Of a stretch of DNA of 64,000 nt, positions 23,560 through 31,677 are shown in pieces. The DNA lies in the NCBI GenBank assembly GCA_963827065.1, contig CAWGZM010000012.1:124001-188000 (forward strand). Direction: 5' to 3'. The notes below the pieces were generated by a model that made no database searches, had not been told where the DNA came from, and saw only the letters and a list, made by a program, of their open reading frames with translations. A program made the translations under genes and the position numbers. The stretch is from JACVRW01 sp963827065 (lineage in GTDB: Bacteria > Actinomycetota > Thermoleophilia > Solirubrobacterales > Thermoleophilaceae). The number at the start of each line of letters is the position of its first letter. Within the stretch, counting starts at the first letter, position 1.

Positions 23560-23610
23560 TGAGGCGACAAGCCTAGCGATATCCCGGCCCCCAGTACCCT
23601 CCTCAACCGA

Positions 23611-24750
23611 ATGCCAATACGACGCACCCTGCGCGGCTCCGCCCGCACCCCGCTCGACGGGGAGCACGACGTCCTGATCTGCGGGGCGAGCTTCGCCGGC
23701 CTGGCCGTTGCACGCGAGCTCGCCGGCAGCGGCGCGCGCGTGCTCGTCCTCGACCGCTACGAGATCGGCGAGCGCCAGACCTCGGCGTGCGGCATCCCCA
23801 CCGCGTGGCTCCGCGAGCTCGGACTGATGGGCGCGCATCGGCAGACCTTCGGGCGCCTCGTCGTCCACACGCCGCACGGCACGTCCGTGCTGGACCTCCC
23901 CTGGACCTTCTCGACCTTCGACTATCCGGAGCTGTGCCGGCTCCTGTGGGAGCAGTCGGATGCCGCGTTCGAGACCGCCAAGGTCGACGCGCGCAGCGGC
24001 AACGTGGTGCACACCGACCGCGGCGACCTGGCGGCTCCGGTGGTCGTCGACGCGCTCGGCTGGCGGCGCGTTCTGGGCTCCGGGTATCAGCCGCCCGATG
24101 CACCGCTGTCACGCGGGCTAGAGGTGCACCCCTGGGGCGCCGGCGACGAGATGGAGATCTGGATCGACCGCCGCTACGTGCCCGCCGGCTACGGCTGGAG
24201 CTTCCCGGCGGCGGACGAGCTGCGCATCGGCGTCGGCTCCTTCGACCCGCGCTTCCACGTCAAGGACACGACCGTGCTGCTCGCCGAGGACCTCTCGCAG
24301 GACCCGGTCCGCTACCAGGGCAACTGGATCCCTCACAAGCTGCGTGAGGCCACCGAGGACGGCATCTTCTTCGTGGGCGACTCGGCCGGCCACTGCCTCC
24401 CGCTGACCGCCGAGGGCATACGCACGGCCCTGTACTTCGGCATCGCATGCGGGCGCGAGCTGCGCGCCGTCGTCGAGGGCCGCCAGTCGGTGGCGTCCGC
24501 ACTGGTTCGCTACGGCGACTTCTCGGCATCGCACGAGTGGAAGTTCCGGGCGATGCTCGAGACGCAGCACCTGGTCCCGCGCGTGCCGCCGCGCGTGTTG
24601 GCGCTGGCGCTGCGGGGGATTCGCGCGCGACGCTTCGTCGATTGGTCGTTCAAGCACTACCTTGCGATCGCGCCGCCTGAGTTCGTGCGGTCGGGGGCGC
24701 CACCGCGGGCGGTGCGGCGCCGGGGCGTCGTCGAGCGCGCGGCGGCCTAG
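23611..24750 (+). CDS. FAD-dependent oxidoreductase, geranylgeranyl-reductase-like
   Basis: 379 aa. An N-terminal Rossmann FAD motif (VLICGASFAGLAVARELAG, residues about 21-40) is followed by VLVLDRYEIG, the acidic residue that binds ribose. A second FAD motif, FFVGDSAGHCLPLTAEGIRT, is characteristic of the geranylgeranyl reductase/halogenase (p-hydroxybenzoate hydroxylase-fold) group. The substrate may be an isoprenoid chain or lipid, but no neighbouring gene supports a choice. It is divergent from rpsA (51 bp between starts) and followed by a strong hairpin at 24801-24843. Confidence 0.85.
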   Translation: MPIRRTLRGSARTPLDGEHDVLICGASFAGLAVARELAGSGARVLVLDRYEIGERQTSACGIPTAWLRELGLMGAHRQTFGRLVVHTPHGTSVLDLPWTFSTFDYPELCRLLWEQSDAAFETAKVDARSGNVVHTDRGDLAAPVVVDALGWRRVLGSGYQPPDAPLSRGLEVHPWGAGDEMEIWIDRRYVPAGYGWSFPAADELRIGVGSFDPRFHVKDTTVLLAEDLSQDPVRYQGNWIPHKLREATEDGIFFVGDSAGHCLPLTAEGIRTALYFGIACGRELRAVVEGRQSVASALVRYGDFSASHEWKFRAMLETQHLVPRVPPRVLALALRGIRARRFVDWSFKHYLAIAPPEFVRSGAPPRAVRRRGVVERAAA

Positions 24751-24800
24751 GTTCGAACGACAGCAACGAAGGGGTGCCGTCGGGCGGCGGTGGTCGCCCG

Positions 24801-24843
24801 CCGTCCTGAGTTATGGGCGCATAGCGCCCGAAAGTCAGGACGG
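24801..24843. terminator. Nested hairpin between convergent genes (probable bidirectional terminator)
   Basis: Outer arms CCGTCCTGA (24801-24809) and TCAGGACGG (24835-24843) pair perfectly. Inner arms GGGCGC (24815-24820) and GCGCCC (24824-24829) close a 3-nt ATA loop. The connecting TT/AA can also pair, giving an almost continuous stem of about 19 bp. It sits between the stop of the plus-strand flavoprotein and the stop of the minus-strand dehydrogenase, so it can act on both. No T-tract is present, as is usual in GC-rich actinobacteria. Confidence 0.65.
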
Positions 24844-24875
24844 TGACCCGGAGCGCGGAGGCAGCCGCGCCCCTA

Positions 24876-25850
24876 CTACACGCGCGCGGAGACCGGCGTC
24901 CCGTCGCTCTCGGCGGGCTCGAGGCCGTCGCCCACGTCGACGTCCTCGGAGCGCAGGTCGAGGCCGGCGTTCCGTGCCTCGATCTCGAGCAGTGCCGCGA
25001 AGTCGACGTTCTCGTAGCCGGCGCCGTGCATGCCGCGGACGAGCTCGGCGGCGGCCGCCGCCACCGGCATCGGCACGCCGTGGCCGCGCGCGGCGTCGAA
25101 GCCGAGGTCGAAGTCCTTCAGGAGCAGCTCGGGGGTGAAAGTCGGCGAGAAGTCGAGGTTCACGTAGGCGGGCGTCTTGTAGCGCGTGAACATCGAGCCC
25201 ATCACGCTGCCGTTCAGGAACTCGAGGAAGTCGGCGCGCGAGATGCCGCCCTTCTCGGCGAGCACTGTGATCTCGGCGAGCGACTGGGCCACGACGCCGA
25301 GCATCACGTTGTGGCAGATCTTCACGAGCCGGGCGCGCTCGCCGTCGCCGACGTAGGTCACGCCGGCGGCCAGCAGATCCAGGTAGGGCGCGACCGTCTC
25401 GAAGGCCTCGCGGGGACCTGAGACAACCATCGTCAGCTTGCCTGCATCGACGACCTTGGGGTTGCCGCTGACCGGCGCGGCGAGCAGGCTCGTGCCGCGG
25501 GCGGACGCCTCCTCGCGGACCTCGGCCGAGGCCTCGGGCGACACCGTCGTGCCGTCCACGATGATGTCCGGCTGCCCGTCGCCGGAGAGCAGGCCGGCCT
25601 CGCCGCAGACGACCTCCTTGAAGTCGGCGGGCCCGGCCACCATCGTGAACACGATGTCCCTGTCGGCGAGCTCTGCGGGCGAGTCCACGAGCGTCGCTCC
25701 GCGCTCCGCGAGCGGCTCGGCCTTGGCGCGCGTGCGGTTGTAGACCGCGACGTCACAGCCGGCCTCGAGCAGGCGCGTCGCGAGGGACGAGCCCATGCGG
25801 CCGGCTCCCACCCAGCCCAGCGTCTTCGCGTTCAGACCCCCATCGGACAT
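24876..25850 (-). CDS. HIBADH-family NAD(P)-dependent dehydrogenase
   Basis: 324 aa from ATG 25850. The N-terminal NAD(P) motif WVGAGRMGSSLATRLLEAG, the substrate loop APVSGNPKVVDAGKLTMVVS, and the catalytic lysine context LVKICHNVMLG define the 3-hydroxyisobutyrate/tartronate-semialdehyde/6-phosphogluconate-like dehydrogenase family. The enzyme oxidises a beta-hydroxy acid or reduces the matching semialdehyde. A perfect LacI-type operator (25888-25901) lies 37 bp upstream, so it belongs to the regulon of the regulator at 50144-51190. It is divergent from the M24 operon, which has its own operator. The substrate is unknown. Confidence 0.9.
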   Translation of the reverse strand: MSDGGLNAKTLGWVGAGRMGSSLATRLLEAGCDVAVYNRTRAKAEPLAERGATLVDSPAELADRDIVFTMVAGPADFKEVVCGEAGLLSGDGQPDIIVDGTTVSPEASAEVREEASARGTSLLAAPVSGNPKVVDAGKLTMVVSGPREAFETVAPYLDLLAAGVTYVGDGERARLVKICHNVMLGVVAQSLAEITVLAEKGGISRADFLEFLNGSVMGSMFTRYKTPAYVNLDFSPTFTPELLLKDFDLGFDAARGHGVPMPVAAAAAELVRGMHGAGYENVDFAALLEIEARNAGLDLRSEDVDVGDGLEPAESDGTPVSARV

Positions 25851-25887
25851 TCGCGTCGCATCCTTTTCCCTAGTGGCCCCCGGCCCC

Positions 25888-25901
25888 TGCAAACGTTTGC
25901 A
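25888..25901. promoter_or_regulatory. LacI-type operator for the HIBADH-like gene
   Basis: TGCAAACGTTTGCA is a perfect 14-bp palindrome. On the minus strand it follows a -10-like TAGAGT by a few bases, so a bound repressor would cover the start of transcription. It belongs to a set of nine similar sites in this window. Confidence 0.85.
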
Positions 25902-25969
25902 CACTCTATCGCCGCGGCGCCCGCGGCGTCAACGCGCAGGGCCCCTCGCCCGCCTCCGGTCTGGTAGCT

Positions 25970-25983
25970 TGCAATCGATTGCA
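25970..25983. promoter_or_regulatory. LacI-type operator for the M24-MDR-M24 operon
   Basis: TGCAATCGATTGCA is a perfect 14-bp palindrome of the same class as 25888-25901. It begins just after a -10-like TAGCTT and ends 22 bp before the ATG at 26006, between promoter and ribosome site. Confidence 0.83.
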
Positions 25984-26005
25984 CGCGGAGGAGGCGGAGA
26001 GAGCG

Positions 26006-27370
26006 ATGGCCCTGCACACATACGGAACGATGGGCGTCGACTGGGAGGAGCGGATTCGCTTCGACCGGCTTCGCCAGGAGCGGCTCGCGCGGATCAAGTC
26101 GCTGCTCGCCGCGTCAGAGCTCGGGGCGCTCCTGTGCTTCGACATGACGAACATCCGCTACGTCACGGCGACCCACATCGGCACCTGGGCGCAGGACAAG
26201 CTGAACCGCTTCTGCCTGCTCCCCCAGGAGGACGAGCCGATCATGTGGGACTTCGGCTCCGCCGCCCGCCACCACGAGCTCTACAACCCCTGGCTCGGCG
26301 ACGGCCGCTCGCGCGCCGGCATCTCGACGCTGCGCGGCGCGATGTCGCCCGAATCGGGGCGCGCCGAGGACGTGGCGCACAAGATCAAGGTCGAGCTCGA
26401 GGAGCGCGGGCTGCTCGGGGAGCCCGTCGGCGTAGACGCCGTCGAGACCTCGGTCCTCTTCGCGCTTCAGGACGCCGGCATCAAGGTCGTCGACGGCCAG
26501 CAGCTGATGCAGCAGGCGCGCGTCATCAAGACGCAGGATGAGGTCACGCTCCTCAACACCGCCTGCATGATGGTCGACGCCGCCTATGAGGAGCTGTACC
26601 GCGCGATGCGTCCCGGCATGCGCGAGAACGAGTGCGTGGCGCTCGTCAACAAGGTGCTCTACGAGATGGGCTCGGAGTTCGTCGAGGGCGTGAACGCCAT
26701 CTCGGGCGAGCGCTGCAACCCGCACCCGCACGTCTACACCGACCGGGCGCTACGGCCGGGCGACCCCGCCTACTTCGACATCCTGCACAGCTTCAACGGC
26801 TACCGGACGTGCTACTACCGCACGTTTGCGATCGGCAGTGCCTCGCGCGCGCTCGTCGACGCGTACAAGCGCTGCCGTTACTACCTCGACGCCGCGATCG
26901 CCGCCATCAAGCCCGGCGTCACGACGGGCGACGTGGCGTCCCTGTGGCCCAAGGCCGAGGAGTTCGGCTTCCCCAACGAGGAGGCCGCCTTCGCGCTCCA
27001 GTTCGGCCACGGCGTCGGGCTCGCGATCTGGGAGAAGCCGATCTTCAGCCGGCTCGTCTCGCTCGACCACCCGGAGGAGATCAAGGAGGGCATGGTGTTC
27101 GCGCTCGAGACGTTCTGGCCGGCATCCGACGGCTGGTCCGCCGCCCGCATCGAGGAGCAGCTCGTGGTCACGGCCGACGGCTGCGAGGTGATCACGCGCT
27201 TCCCGGCGGAGGACCTGATCGTCGCGGGCACCCGCTACTTCACGCCCGGCGGCGCCCTGCCGCTGGAGCGCGACCCGCAGTCGAACCTGAACACGAGGCT
27301 CGACTCGTCGACGCAGGAGGCCGTGCCAGGCAACGGCCGGCTGCCGAGCGGCGACCGCATCCAGCTCTAG
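26006..27370 (+). CDS. M24-fold (Xaa-Pro dipeptidase/creatinase-like) protein with altered metal site
   Basis: 454 aa from ATG 26006, with GGAGGAGG upstream. The creatinase N-terminal domain (LLCFDMTNIRYVTATHIG) is followed by a pita-bread M24 domain. Expected metal ligands are Asp 258 (AYFDILHSF), then Cys 269 where Asp is normal (GYRTCYYRTFAIG), His 335 (FGHGVGLAIWE), Glu 368 (VFALETF) and Glu 383 (ARIEEQL). One of five ligands is thus replaced. The N-terminal pattern resembles DddP-type DMSP lyases and creatinases more than true aminopeptidases, so a C-N or C-S lyase/hydrolase role is possible. It is the first gene of an operator-controlled operon with an MDR reductase and a second M24-like gene. 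Confidence 0.88.
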   Translation: MALHTYGTMGVDWEERIRFDRLRQERLARIKSLLAASELGALLCFDMTNIRYVTATHIGTWAQDKLNRFCLLPQEDEPIMWDFGSAARHHELYNPWLGDGRSRAGISTLRGAMSPESGRAEDVAHKIKVELEERGLLGEPVGVDAVETSVLFALQDAGIKVVDGQQLMQQARVIKTQDEVTLLNTACMMVDAAYEELYRAMRPGMRENECVALVNKVLYEMGSEFVEGVNAISGERCNPHPHVYTDRALRPGDPAYFDILHSFNGYRTCYYRTFAIGSASRALVDAYKRCRYYLDAAIAAIKPGVTTGDVASLWPKAEEFGFPNEEAAFALQFGHGVGLAIWEKPIFSRLVSLDHPEEIKEGMVFALETFWPASDGWSAARIEEQLVVTADGCEVITRFPAEDLIVAGTRYFTPGGALPLERDPQSNLNTRLDSSTQEAVPGNGRLPSGDRIQL

Positions 27371-27374
27371 GGCG

Positions 27375-28382
27375 ATGCGCGCGGCGCTCGTCGAGGCGGT
27401 GGGCGCGCCGCCCGTCGTCACGGACGTGCCCGACCCCGAGCCGGAGCCGGGCGAGGCGCTCGTCCGCATCGAGGCGGCCTGCCTCAGCCCGGTCGACCTG
27501 CACATCTGCTCTGGGCGCTTCTTCGACGGCCCGCCCCGCGTCCCGTACGTGCCGGGCGTCGAGGGCGCCGGCGTGGTCGAGGCGGGCGACGAGCTCGCGC
27601 CGGGCACGCGCGTGCGCGTCGAGTTCGTGCACCCGGGCTACGGCCGCGACGGCGCGCTCGCCCAGTACGCGCTCGTGCCCGAGCGCCCGGACTCCTCACG
27701 GCGAGAGTCGCAGGCCCTGGCGATTCCCCTCGACGACGGGATGGATGCCGTGTCCGCTGCGGCACTCGGAGCCTCCGCCTGGACGGCGCTCATGATCCTC
27801 GAACGGGCGCAGGCGGCGGGCGCGCAGATCGAGGGGGCGCACGTGCTGGTGGTCGGCGCCACCGGCTCGGTCGGCCAGTGCGCGCTGCAGCTCGCGCGCT
27901 CGATGGGCGCGGCGCGCGTGATCGCAGCCGGCCGCGACCGCGCGCGGCTCGAGCGGGCTCGCGAGCTCGGCGCGGACGCGACGGTGGAGCTCGACGGCGA
28001 CGGGCTCGCGGGGCGACTCGCCGAGGCGTGCGGCGGGCGTCTCGACATCGCCCTCGAGCCGCTCTGGGGTGCGCCCGCCCGGACGATCATGGAGGCGTTG
28101 AGCGACGGCGGCGTGCACGTCAACTTCGGCCAGGTCGCCGGGACCGACGCGTCGCTGCCCTCGCTGCCGCTCCGCAACCGGCGCATCTCGGTCGTAGGGC
28201 ACTCGGGCGCGTGGACCACGCCGCAGCAGCGGATCGAGGCCTTCGAGCGGATCCAGCGGATCGCGGGCGGCGACGGTCTCACGCTCGACGTCGAGGAGCT
28301 CGCGCTCGACCACGTGCCGGACGGCTGGCGGCGCCTGCAGGGCTCTGCGGGGCGCAAGCTCGTGGCCCGGCCGCCCGCATGA
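27375..28382 (+). CDS. Zinc-free MDR oxidoreductase (quinone-reductase-like)
   Basis: 335 aa. A GroES-like N-terminal domain (PYVPGVEGAGVVEAGDELAP) precedes a Rossmann domain with VVGATGSVGQCALQLARSMG. The cysteines that bind catalytic or structural zinc in alcohol dehydrogenases are missing, so NADPH-dependent enone or quinone reduction is likelier than alcohol oxidation. It starts 4 bp after the M24 gene and overlaps the next M24-like gene by 4 bp. It is clearly paralogous to the MDR gene at 34642-35610 in the 14-gene operon (shared MRAA-VE-VG start and PYVPGVEGAG block), which ties the two operons together. Confidence 0.9.
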   Translation: MRAALVEAVGAPPVVTDVPDPEPEPGEALVRIEAACLSPVDLHICSGRFFDGPPRVPYVPGVEGAGVVEAGDELAPGTRVRVEFVHPGYGRDGALAQYALVPERPDSSRRESQALAIPLDDGMDAVSAAALGASAWTALMILERAQAAGAQIEGAHVLVVGATGSVGQCALQLARSMGAARVIAAGRDRARLERARELGADATVELDGDGLAGRLAEACGGRLDIALEPLWGAPARTIMEALSDGGVHVNFGQVAGTDASLPSLPLRNRRISVVGHSGAWTTPQQRIEAFERIQRIAGGDGLTLDVEELALDHVPDGWRRLQGSAGRKLVARPPA

Positions 28383-29518
28383 GCGAGGGCTACCCGCGCT
28401 TCAGCGACGCCGAGATGGAGCGCCGCCGCGCCGCCCTCGGCGCCGAGCTCGAGCGGGTGGGCGCGCGGCACGCGCTCGTCTACGGCGCGAACCGCTTCGG
28501 CTCGGCCGTCGGCTGGCTCACGCGCTGGCCCGTGACGCGTGAGGCGCTCTGCGTCTTCACCCCCGGCGAGCGCGACCTCCTGCTCGTCAACTTCTACAAC
28601 CACATCCCGAACGCGGAGCGAATCGCCACCGAGGCGGAGGTCGGCTGGGCCGGGCCCAAGCCAATGGCCGCGGCGATCGAGGAGCTCCGCCGGCGCGGCG
28701 CGGCCGGCGCGCCGGTCGCCGTGATCGGGCCACTCGGGCACCGGCCGTTCGCGCTGCTCTCCGAGTTCGCCGAGCCGCTGCCGCTCGACTCGGCCTACAC
28801 GCGCCTGCGGCTCGTCAAGTCCGACGAGGAGCTCGGGTGGGTGCGCCGCGGCGCGGCGCTGACCGACGCCGCCGTGCATGCGATCGCAGCTCAGGCCGCA
28901 GCGGGCGTCGACGAGCGGCGGCTCGGCGACATCGCCGAGCGCGCCTACGTCGCCGACGGCGGGACCACGCACATCCACTACTTCGCGGCCACGCCGATGG
29001 ATGAGCCGCGGCTCGCGGTCCCGGCGCAGTGGCCCTCGACGCGAGCGCTCCGGGAGGGCGACGCGCTCACATGCGAGGTCAGCGCCTCCTTCTGGGACTA
29101 CACGGGACAGCTGCTCAGGACCTTCGCGATCGGCGCGGAGCCGCCCGCGCTCTACCGCGAGCTCCACGAGGTCGCCGACGCTGCACTCGACGCGATCCTC
29201 GCCCGCTTGCGGCCCGGCGCGACGGCCGCGGAGCTGGTCGAGGCGTCCGGCGTCATCGAGGACGCCGGCTACACGACCCGCGACGACCTCGTGCACGGCT
29301 TCGTCGGCGGCTACCTGCCGCCGGTGCTGGGCAGCGCCAGCCGCATGCTCGAGGAGGTGCCGGACTTCACCTTCGAGGCGGGCATGACCGTGGTCGTCCA
29401 GCCGAACGTCGTGACCCCGGACGAGCGCGCCGGAGTGCAGACCGGCGAGCTCGTGGCGGTGACGGCCGACGGCTTCGAGCGGCTGCACGGCGTCGAGCGC
29501 GGGCTGTTGAGGGTCTAG
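28379..29518 (+). CDS. M24-fold protein with lost metal ligands (creatinase-like)
   Basis: 379 aa from ATG 28379 (ATGA overlap with the preceding MDR gene). The fold is recognisable from ALVYGANRFGSAVGWLTRWP in the N-domain and LREGDALTCEVSASFWDYTG in the M24 domain. The five usual metal ligands read Glu 233, Gln 244, His 306, Gln 341 and Gly 356 instead of Asp, Asp, His, Glu, Glu. Only the histidine remains, which fits a metal-independent enzyme like creatinase, whose chemistry uses that histidine. The substrate is unknown but probably a small amide, guanidino or similar compound. It ends convergent with the ECF sigma gene (4-bp overlap). Confidence 0.87.
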   Translation: MSEGYPRFSDAEMERRRAALGAELERVGARHALVYGANRFGSAVGWLTRWPVTREALCVFTPGERDLLLVNFYNHIPNAERIATEAEVGWAGPKPMAAAIEELRRRGAAGAPVAVIGPLGHRPFALLSEFAEPLPLDSAYTRLRLVKSDEELGWVRRGAALTDAAVHAIAAQAAAGVDERRLGDIAERAYVADGGTTHIHYFAATPMDEPRLAVPAQWPSTRALREGDALTCEVSASFWDYTGQLLRTFAIGAEPPALYRELHEVADAALDAILARLRPGATAAELVEASGVIEDAGYTTRDDLVHGFVGGYLPPVLGSASRMLEEVPDFTFEAGMTVVVQPNVVTPDERAGVQTGELVAVTADGFERLHGVERGLLRV

Positions 29519-30670
29519 CCCGCGGCGAGCCGGTCTGCGCGCATCGTGAGGTAGCGCTGCTCGGGCACGCTCGCGGTCAGCCCGGCCGCGCGCCGGTAGT
29601 GCTCGATCGCCGCGGCCTCGCTCGCCTGCCATCTCGAGCAGGTGCGCGCGCACCGCAGCCGGGCGGTGATGGCCCGCGAGCCGGCCGTCGGCGGCGAGCT
29701 CGTCGAGCAGCTCGAGGCCGTCACGCGGTCCGCGCACCATCGCGACGGCGATCGCGTGATTCAGCTTGACCATCGGGTTGTCGGTGATCGCCTCGAGCAG
29801 CCCGTAGAGGGCGAGGATCTGCGGCCAGTCGGTCGAGTCGGCGGTCGGCGCCTCGTCGTGGACGGCCGCGATCGCGGCCTGCAGCTGGTACGGGCCGATC
29901 GCGTCGCGCGAGAGCGTCTCGGTGATCAGCGCCACGCCCTCGGCGATCGCCTCCCGGTCCCAGAGCGACCGATCCTGCTCCGCGAGCGGGATCAGCTCGC
30001 CGCCAGGGCCGGTCCGCGCCGGCCGCCGGGCGTCGGTGAGGAGGATCAGCGCGAGCAGGCCGCCGACCTCGCCGTCGCCGGGCAGCAGGCGGCGCAGCAG
30101 GCGCGCCAGCCGCAGCGCCTCGCCGGCGAGCTCGCTGCGCTGCAGCTCGGGTCCGCCGCTCGCGGCATACCCCTCGTTGAAGATCAGGTAGAGGACCTGC
30201 AGCACGGCGTCGAGCCGCTCGCTCCAGGCGTCACCGGCCGGCGGCTCGAAGCGCCCGCCCGCCTCCTCGATGGTGCGCTTGGCGCGGCTGATCCGCTGCG
30301 CCATCGTCGCCTCGGGCACGAGGAAGGCCGCAGCGATCTCGCGCGTCGTGAGCCCGCCGACGGCGCGCAGGGTGAGCGCGATCGCCGAGGCATCGCTGAG
30401 CGCGGGATGGCAGCAGAGGAAGAGGAGCAGCAGCGTGTCGTCGGTGCCGGCCGGCTTCGCCCTGTGCGGCTCGAGCAGCTCGGCGTGCTCCTCGCGACGC
30501 CGGCGCGCACCTTCGCTGCGGACGGCGTCGACCATGCGGCGCGAGGCGACCTGAATCAGCCAGTTGCGCGGGCTGTCCGGCAGCCCCGCCTCGGGCCACT
30601 GGCGGGCGGCCGCGACGAGCGCCTCTTGGACGGCGTCCTCGGCGGCGTGGAAGTCGTGGTGGCGCCGCAT
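29515..30670 (-). CDS. ECF42-type RNA polymerase sigma factor, frameshift near 29620
   Basis: Sigma region 2 (FHAAEDAVQEALVAAARQWP, NWLIQVASRRMVDAVR) and region 4 (LTTREIAAAFLVPEATMAQR, RISRAKRTI) are followed by a long C-terminal helical extension (LQVLYLIFNEGYAASGG, LQAAIAAVHDEAP), as in the ECF42/SigJ-like group. Near 29620 one extra base shifts the frame. The last 40 residues (AAAIEHYRRAAGLTA, YLTMRADRLAAG) continue in the next frame to 29515. ATG 30670 is the first canonical start, but family-like residues (LLRELAPQVLGVL) occur upstream in frame, reaching into the end of the VOC gene. The true start is unresolved. It probably partners with that VOC protein. Confidence 0.8.
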
Positions 30671-30731
30671 GAGGACGCCGAGGACCTGCGGCGCGAGCTC
30701 GCGCAGCAGGCCCTCGGTGGACCTGTCGAGC

Positions 30732-31136
30732 TCAGCCGGAGGCGGCAGGTGGGACGCCCTCCGCGTAGCGGTGATGGATCGCGAGCGTGTTCCCGTCCGG
30801 ATCCTCGAAGAAGGCCTGCAGGCAGACGCCCGAGTCGAGCGTGTCGCCCTTGAACTCGACCCCGCGCGACCGCAGCTCTGAGTGGGCCGCCTCGAAGTCC
30901 TCGACGTGGAACGCGATCGGGTGGGCGTTGCCCTTCGCCTCGAGGCCGAAGGCGTCCGACTGCATCACGGCGATCGTGAGGCTGCCGGTCTCGAACTCGA
31001 CGCCGGGCATCTGGCCCCAGCGCTTCAGTTCAGGCAGTCCTAGCACGTCGCGATAGAAGGCGACTGCACCATCGATGTCAGCCGTGCCGACGCAGATGAA
31101 GTCGGTGCCGTTGATCAGTGTTGATGAGGGGGTCAT
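30732..31136 (-). CDS. VOC (glyoxalase-like) family protein
   Basis: 134 aa. It has two VOC modules, one starting ICVGTADIDGAVAFYRDVLG and the C-terminal strand CLQAFFEDPDGNTLAIHHRY with the conserved glyoxalase-type FEDPDGN turn. The protein is cytoplasmic, with an unknown ligand. It lies directly upstream of, and probably overlaps, the ECF sigma gene. Such VOC/DGPF-ECF pairs are common in actinobacteria, and the small protein may feed a signal to the sigma factor. It begins 55 bp after coxS ends and is probably not part of that operon. Confidence 0.87.
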   Translation of the reverse strand: MTPSSTLINGTDFICVGTADIDGAVAFYRDVLGLPELKRWGQMPGVEFETGSLTIAVMQSDAFGLEAKGNAHPIAFHVEDFEAAHSELRSRGVEFKGDTLDSGVCLQAFFEDPDGNTLAIHHRYAEGVPPAASG

Positions 31137-31191
31137 CCGTCGACTCCTTTGATAGCGGGGACGCGAACGACATCATCGCGCCGATCGGCCA

Positions 31192-31677
31192 TCACCATTC
31201 GTCCGGGTCGACCTCTCCCTCGGCGAGGAGGCGGCGCGCGGCCGCCTGCTCGACCGCCTCCACGATGCCCGCGTAGCCCGTGCAGCGGCACAGGTTGCCG
31301 GCGAGCGCCTCGCGGATCTCCGCCTCGTCCGGGTGCGGGTGCTCGCGCAGGAACGGCTCGATCGACATCAGGAAGCCCGCCGTGCAGAAGCCGCACTGCA
31401 GCGCGTGCTTCTCGTGGAAGGCGCGCGCGAGCGGATGCTCCGTCCCGAGCGCCTCGATCGTCCGCAGCGCCCGGCCGTCGGCCTGGACGGCGAGCATCAG
31501 GCACGAACGCAGCGGCTGTCCGTCGAGCTGCACCGTGCACGCCCCGCACACGCCGTGCTCGCAGCCCACCTTGGTGCCCGTGAGGCGGGCGTGGTGGCGG
31601 ATGAAGTCGGACAGGAGCGTGCGCGGCTCCACGTCGGCGGCATGGCGTTCGCCGTTGATCTCGATCTCGACCCTCAT
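31192..31677 (-). CDS. Molybdenum hydroxylase [2Fe-2S] small subunit (CoxS type)
   Basis: 161 aa. The N-terminal plant-type ferredoxin domain has the CEHGVCGACTVQLDG cysteine pattern, plus the fourth Cys in LRSCLML. The C-terminal helical domain holds the second cluster with CGFCTAGF and CRCTGYAGI. It passes electrons from the Mo site to FAD in a three-subunit xanthine-dehydrogenase-family enzyme. It is the last gene of the 14-gene minus-strand operon, overlapping the FAD subunit by 4 bp. All eight cluster cysteines are present. Confidence 0.95.
   Translation of the reverse strand: MRVEIEINGERHAADVEPRTLLSDFIRHHARLTGTKVGCEHGVCGACTVQLDGQPLRSCLMLAVQADGRALRTIEALGTEHPLARAFHEKHALQCGFCTAGFLMSIEPFLREHPHPDEAEIREALAGNLCRCTGYAGIVEAVEQAAARRLLAEGEVDPDEW

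Noticed and set aside
22432..23562. Plus-strand open frame opposite rpsA
   Set aside because: Antisense shadow of a conserved ribosomal gene; Asp/Leu/Val-rich without family features.
26006..27370. Naming the first M24 gene dddP (DMSP lyase)
   Set aside because: The N-terminal pattern is similar, but a metal-ligand Asp is Cys and nothing nearby supports DMSP metabolism.
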